DNA of 64,000 bases from Nyssa sinensis (lineage: Eukaryota; Streptophyta; Magnoliopsida; Cornales; Nyssaceae): NCBI GenBank assembly GCA_008638375.1, contig CM018051.1, positions 14,477,969-14,541,968 of the forward strand, given 5' to 3'. Shown here piece by piece: positions 59,806-64,000 of the stretch (position 1 is its first letter; the number at the start of each line of letters is the position of its first letter). The position numbers and the translations under genes were made by a program. The notes beneath the pieces were generated by a model. That model saw only the letters and a list, made by a program, of their open reading frames with translations. It had not been told where the DNA came from and did not search any database.

Positions 59806-62800
59806 GTAATTCTGGTTTTTTTTATTTTCTTGTCTTGCCATGTTTCATGCAGAGATTGAGTTTGTTTATGCATGTTAAGAGATTGAGTTTGTTTATGCAT
59901 GTTAACAAATTCATAGAGACACACGTACTATGAATGCTCTCCACAACTTCAGATGGTTTCTGTTCATTCATATTCTACACTGCTAGTTCTGGGTTTTGAA
60001 CCTAGAATGTGTGGTTGGATGACTGTTGAATGACAATGATATGAACCAATTGGGAAAGTTTAGGAGTTTTTCTAATAACAGATGAAGGAAAAGAGAGTTC
60101 ATTAAGATGACTCAAGAGTTCTTAATTACAATTTTAAGTGAGGCTTATGATGCGGCACAATGAGAAGAAGCTAGTTGTGTGAGTGGATAGTTCGTATGAG
60201 TTGGTCAGAAGGCCAAAAGGGATATTGATATCATCAGTGAAAATGAAATGAGCATTTTCAAATCTCAATTTTCTAACTTATTTAGACTTTTCATGTACTT
60301 GTGTATGCACTGATCCCTCTTTATTTATCATTACCACATTTCCACGGTGGGGACTTGAGCGTGTATCAGGAGACAGGAGTGCACCTGCCCCAAATGATGA
60401 AAATACTAGGAAAGGAAGGAACCTGGATGCTGAGATCGAGATCATTCGCCTCTTCTGCTGGATTGTGGAGGGGTAAGGTCGGGGAAAAGTCTGTACCGGT
60501 TTGAGGATATGTGGCTGAAGGCTCTAGGGTTCAGAGATAGGGTGGAAGTGTGTTGGAAAAACTGTAGAATTAACAGGAACCCTAGCCTTTTTTTTCTCTC
60601 TCTAGAAAGCTCAAGCTGCTCAAGGACGATTTGAAGAGGTGGAATGAAGAGAAGTTTGGCAATGTGTAAAGGAAGAAAGAAGTCATCTTGCAGGAAATTC
60701 GTTAATTGGACAGCATAGAACAATCAATGCTCTTCCCTGAATGAGGTTTAAAGGGGGGAATAGGTGGGCTTATTTAAATGGAAGAGATCTTGTGTAGGCA
60801 AAAGTCTAGGGCATTATGGTTGAAAGAGGGGGATAGCAATACAAAGTTCTTTCATAGGATAGCAAGGCACACGAGCAGAGGAACAAACATAGTTTGGTTA
60901 TGATTGGTGGTAGGGTGCTTCAAGAAGTGGATGAAATGAGAGGGGATTGTGGAGTTTTGTTAGAATCTGTACACGGAATCTAGTGAATGGAGGACGGATT
61001 TGGATGGTATGGACTCCAACACTATTTTAGAGGAGGTTGTTGCCTTGCTGGAAAAGCCTTTTGAGAGTTGAGAGTGGTGGCGACTTTGAATACTTATGGT
61101 GGGGATAAAGCGTTGGGACTGGATGGGTTCACAATGACTTTCTACAAACATTATTGGAGTGTGACCAGGAGAGATGTTATGGCAGTGTTTGATTATTTCA
61201 TGAGACTGACTCTTTTGAAACAAGTTTAAATGCCTCTTTTATTGCAGTGATTTCAAAGGAGGATGGAGACTGGGAAATTAAAGAATTTAAGCCAATTAGC
61301 TTGGTGGGCAGCATGTACAAGCTGTTGGCTAAAATCCTATCACTGCATCTTAGGGAGGTAATGGAGAGGATAATTTTAGATAGCCAGAATGCTTTTATTG
61401 ATGGGAGACAGATTTTGGATGCGGTCTTGATAGCTAATCAGTGCATTGATACGAGGAAGAAGAGGAGAGAAGTGGGTTTGATATGTAAGCTGGATATAGA
61501 AAAAGCTTATGACCATGTTAATTTGGGCTTTTTGCTATTTCTTTTTGCTAAGATATGGTTTGGTGATAGGTGGAGGAGATTGATTCAGTTGTGCATTTCT
61601 TCTGTTTCTTACTTGATTCTAATTGATGGATCACCGATTTTTTTTCCGCACATCTCAAGGGTTGAGACTGTGAGATCCATTCTCTCCATTTCTTTTTGTG
61701 ATTGTGATGGAGGCCTTAAGCAAGATGTTGGACAAAGCTGTCGCAGGAGGTTTGTTGAGGGATTTTTCTTTGGAGTATGGAGGGGCAAAAGGGTGGAGGT
61801 GTCTCATTTGTTGTTTGTCGATGACACGCTTATTTTGTGTGAAGCTGAGGATAGGAAACTTTGTCTCTTGAGATGTATTTTGTATTGTTTTGAGGTTGTG
61901 TTGGAATTAAGGGTCAATATGGCAAAGTGAGGTTGATGGTGTTATGGAGCTGGCGTAGGGAGTTGGTTGTGGGATAGGCTCTTTGCCTTCTTTCTACTTG
62001 GGTCTTCCTTTGGGAGCTTCCTTGACATCTTTTGCTATTTGAAATGCAATTATTGAGAGATTTCAGTGAAGGCTTGCCTAGGTGGAAAAGACTATCTTTC
62101 TAAGGGAGGGACTGAGGGAGGGTCACTCTTATAAAGAGCACCTTAGAGAACCTCTTCACTTACTATATGTCTCTTTTCTTGATGATGGTTTTAGTGGAGA
62201 AGAAGTTAGAGAAAATTTAGCGTGACTTCTTGTTGGAAGGGAAGGAGGGAGAGAGGAAGATCTATCTTGTTAGTTGGGACAAGGTGAAGGCCAAAGGAGT
62301 TTTGGGATTTAAAGATTTGAAAACGTTCAATAAAGCATTGCTTAGAAAGTGGTTATGGAGGTTTGCGATGGAAAATCAACCTTTATGGAAGGGTGTGGTG
62401 GCTACTAAATATGGGTGCGAGGATAAGAGAGAGGAGGTGAGGGAGGTGAGGGAGGCTCATGGGTGTAGTGTTTGTACAACCATTCAAAAGGGGAGGGAGG
62501 AGTTTGGCCGATTAGCGCGCTTTGATGTTGGGAAGGGTTTGTGGGTGAGGTTGTGGGGGGATCCATGGTGTTGCGATATTCCTATCAAGGAGAACTTCCC
62601 ATCTTTGTATAACATAGCTTCCAACAAAGAGGCCTTAGTTGGGAATAATGTGTCTATATTGGGGGGTATTTGGGTATCGCGTCCCCATTTTATGAGGCAA
62701 TTTTCATGACTAGGAGTTAGTGGAGTTTGAGGGGTTTATGAAGTTGTTGGATAGATGTGTTTTACTGGGTGTAGGGGAGGATACGATATGCAAGGCGAGT

Positions 62801-64000
62801 AGTAGCAGAAAATTGTCGGTGTGGTCTTTATACAAACATTTGCTTGGACGGAACGAGACTTCATATTGGAAGTCTAAAATTCCAAAGAGAGCTGCATTTT
62901 TTTGCTGGTCGGCGGCTTGGGGGTGCAATACTCACGGCAGATATTCTCCGAAAAAGCGCCTTTCGTCTCTCTAATAGATGTTGCATGTGCAAGTAAGGTG
63001 AGGAGATTGTTGATCATCTTCTCCTTCATTGTAAGATGGCAAGGGATGCATGAAATATGGTGCACTCTCTTTTTGGGTGTAGTTGGGTGATGCCGGCGAC
63101 TATTTGAGATGTTTTGCTTTGTTGGAGATGCAGCCGCATAAGGAAGGAAGATTTGAGACACGCTTGGAGGATAGTTCCTCTTTGTCTTCTTTGGGGCTTA
63201 TGGAAGGAGAGCACCAAGAGGATTTTTGATGATGTTAGAGTTATCACCTATCATCTTGGAAGTTTAAAGATAATTTTTTGCAGTAGTTTTTCTTTTGGTT
63301 GAAAGAAGAATATCCTATGTATTTAGATAGTTTTTGTAGCTTTTCAGGGATCTAAGGCTTTAATTTTTGTAGTCTATCCATTGTTTTGTACATGAGTGCG
63401 CCCTCCTCGAGCACCTTGTTAGTATAATATACTTTTACGGATGAAAAAATGGAGTTATGTTTTAACTTGTAAATACACATTTTACATGTGGTTCCCCATG
63501 GTTTGGATAGGTTTGATAACTTAATGGAAGCAATTTGTTTTTATTCCTTCATTAATATGAGTTTTATTCTTTCACATGGTGCTAATATGCTACTTTGGTT
63601 CTGAGTTTTTACACTGGATCACTGGTTTGGACACATCTTGAAGTAAATGTTGGCCTAGCCATGCTGGATTTTAATTAGTCTCTACCTGAAGTGCTTTATT
63701 GCATGGCATTAAAACTGCCAAGGAGCACATGTTATTATGTGAATGAAAATTGGGGTGCAGTGAACGGTGTAAAGAAAATGCTATCCAATCCTGAAGCAGT
63801 GCATATCTGGATTTTGTAATATAAGTTGAACATAGAATATTTTTTAAACTGTTTATTCATTATGATACTTACTGTTAATTTTTTTTATAAAAAATTCTAG
63901 AAGTAGCAATTTAATCCCGAATTGATTCTGTGGATTTGTGTATTGACCCAAAAGTATAATCTTCATGAAGCTACTCCTGTATTATATTCAAGAGACTCTT
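59806..64000 (+). other. TFIIB intron 5, incomplete, with a LINE inside
   Basis: The donor GTAATT is clear but no acceptor joined to the expected next coding block is found, so the intron exceeds 4.19 kb. It contains a 3 kb LINE remnant, and 63461-64000 is featureless. Confidence 0.8.
60400..63460 (+). pseudogene. L1-type LINE ORF2 remnant, 5'-truncated
   Basis: A decayed L1-type non-LTR retrotransposon in the same orientation as TFIIB. The first part resembles the end of the endonuclease (RFEDMWLKALGF near 60500) and the linker (LLKDDLKRWNEEKFGNV near 60615). The RT frame 61247-61930 has FKPISLVGSMYKLLAKILS, DSQNAFIDGRQILDAVLIAN, KLDIEKAYDHVN and the catalytic FVDDT near 61815. Then comes LVSWDKVKAKGVLGFKDLK (about 62265) and a zinc-binding region (PKRAAFFCWSAAW near 62884, CCMCK near 62985, HLLLHC near 63015). 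Many stops and frameshifts separate these. The end ACTTTTACGGATGAAAAAAT near 63430-63450 looks like the LINE 3' tail. It cannot move by itself. Confidence 0.88.

Overview
This is AT-rich plant nuclear DNA, very probably from a eudicot. The evidence is an intron-rich TFIIB gene of plant type, Ty3/gypsy and L1-type elements of plant lineages, many long-TIR MITEs and Pack-MULE-like elements. The only host gene supported is TFIIB, which starts at 47258 and runs off the right edge. The rest is transposable elements, their nested remains and featureless AT-rich spacer.

Layout. (1) 169-9262 is a complete but decayed Ty3/gypsy element of the Tat type. It has 530 bp LTRs, a TAAAT target duplication, gag, protease, RT, two RNase H domains, integrase, a ~60 bp tandem-repeat array and an antisense ORF near the 3' LTR. 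It sits inside a long-TIR MITE. (2) The sequence around it (up to 168, then 9263-16602) is repeated in direct orientation at about 26427-34735. The second copy lacks the gypsy element and so shows the empty site. Each copy has its own later insertions: a 2.2 kb solo LTR at 10678-12880 in copy A, and a 1.2 kb solo LTR at 28602-29807 plus a 1.35 kb insert between identical 83 bp repeats in copy B. (3) Between the copies, 16603-26426 holds a truncated and a complete solo LTR of the same gypsy family, and a Pack-MULE-like element (20654-22337) carrying a piece of a plant molybdenum-cofactor-sulfurase-like PLP transferase gene. That element is nested in a foldback element.

(4) 34736-46700 holds more MITEs, an intact copy of the foldback element (37126-37674), a second Pack-MULE-like element (38256-39690) carrying a piece of a CYSTM gene with its intron, a 2.4 kb LTR-like block (about 40719-43105) and a Tourist-like MITE with TTA target duplications (44868-45759). 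(5) From 47060 (TATA box) to the right edge is the TFIIB gene. Five exons are readable (47258-47610, 51070-51094, 59200-59329, 59421-59551, 59717-59805). They encode about 242 of the roughly 310 residues expected, and the last exon or exons lie beyond position 64000. The introns are swollen by two L1-type LINE remnants, an inverted pair of TIR elements flanking the 25-nt second exon, a reverse-oriented non-autonomous LTR element and a hAT-like element.

All calls come from reading the sequence by eye; no alignment or database search was run. Element borders marked 'about' are uncertain by tens of bases. Percent identities are rough visual estimates.
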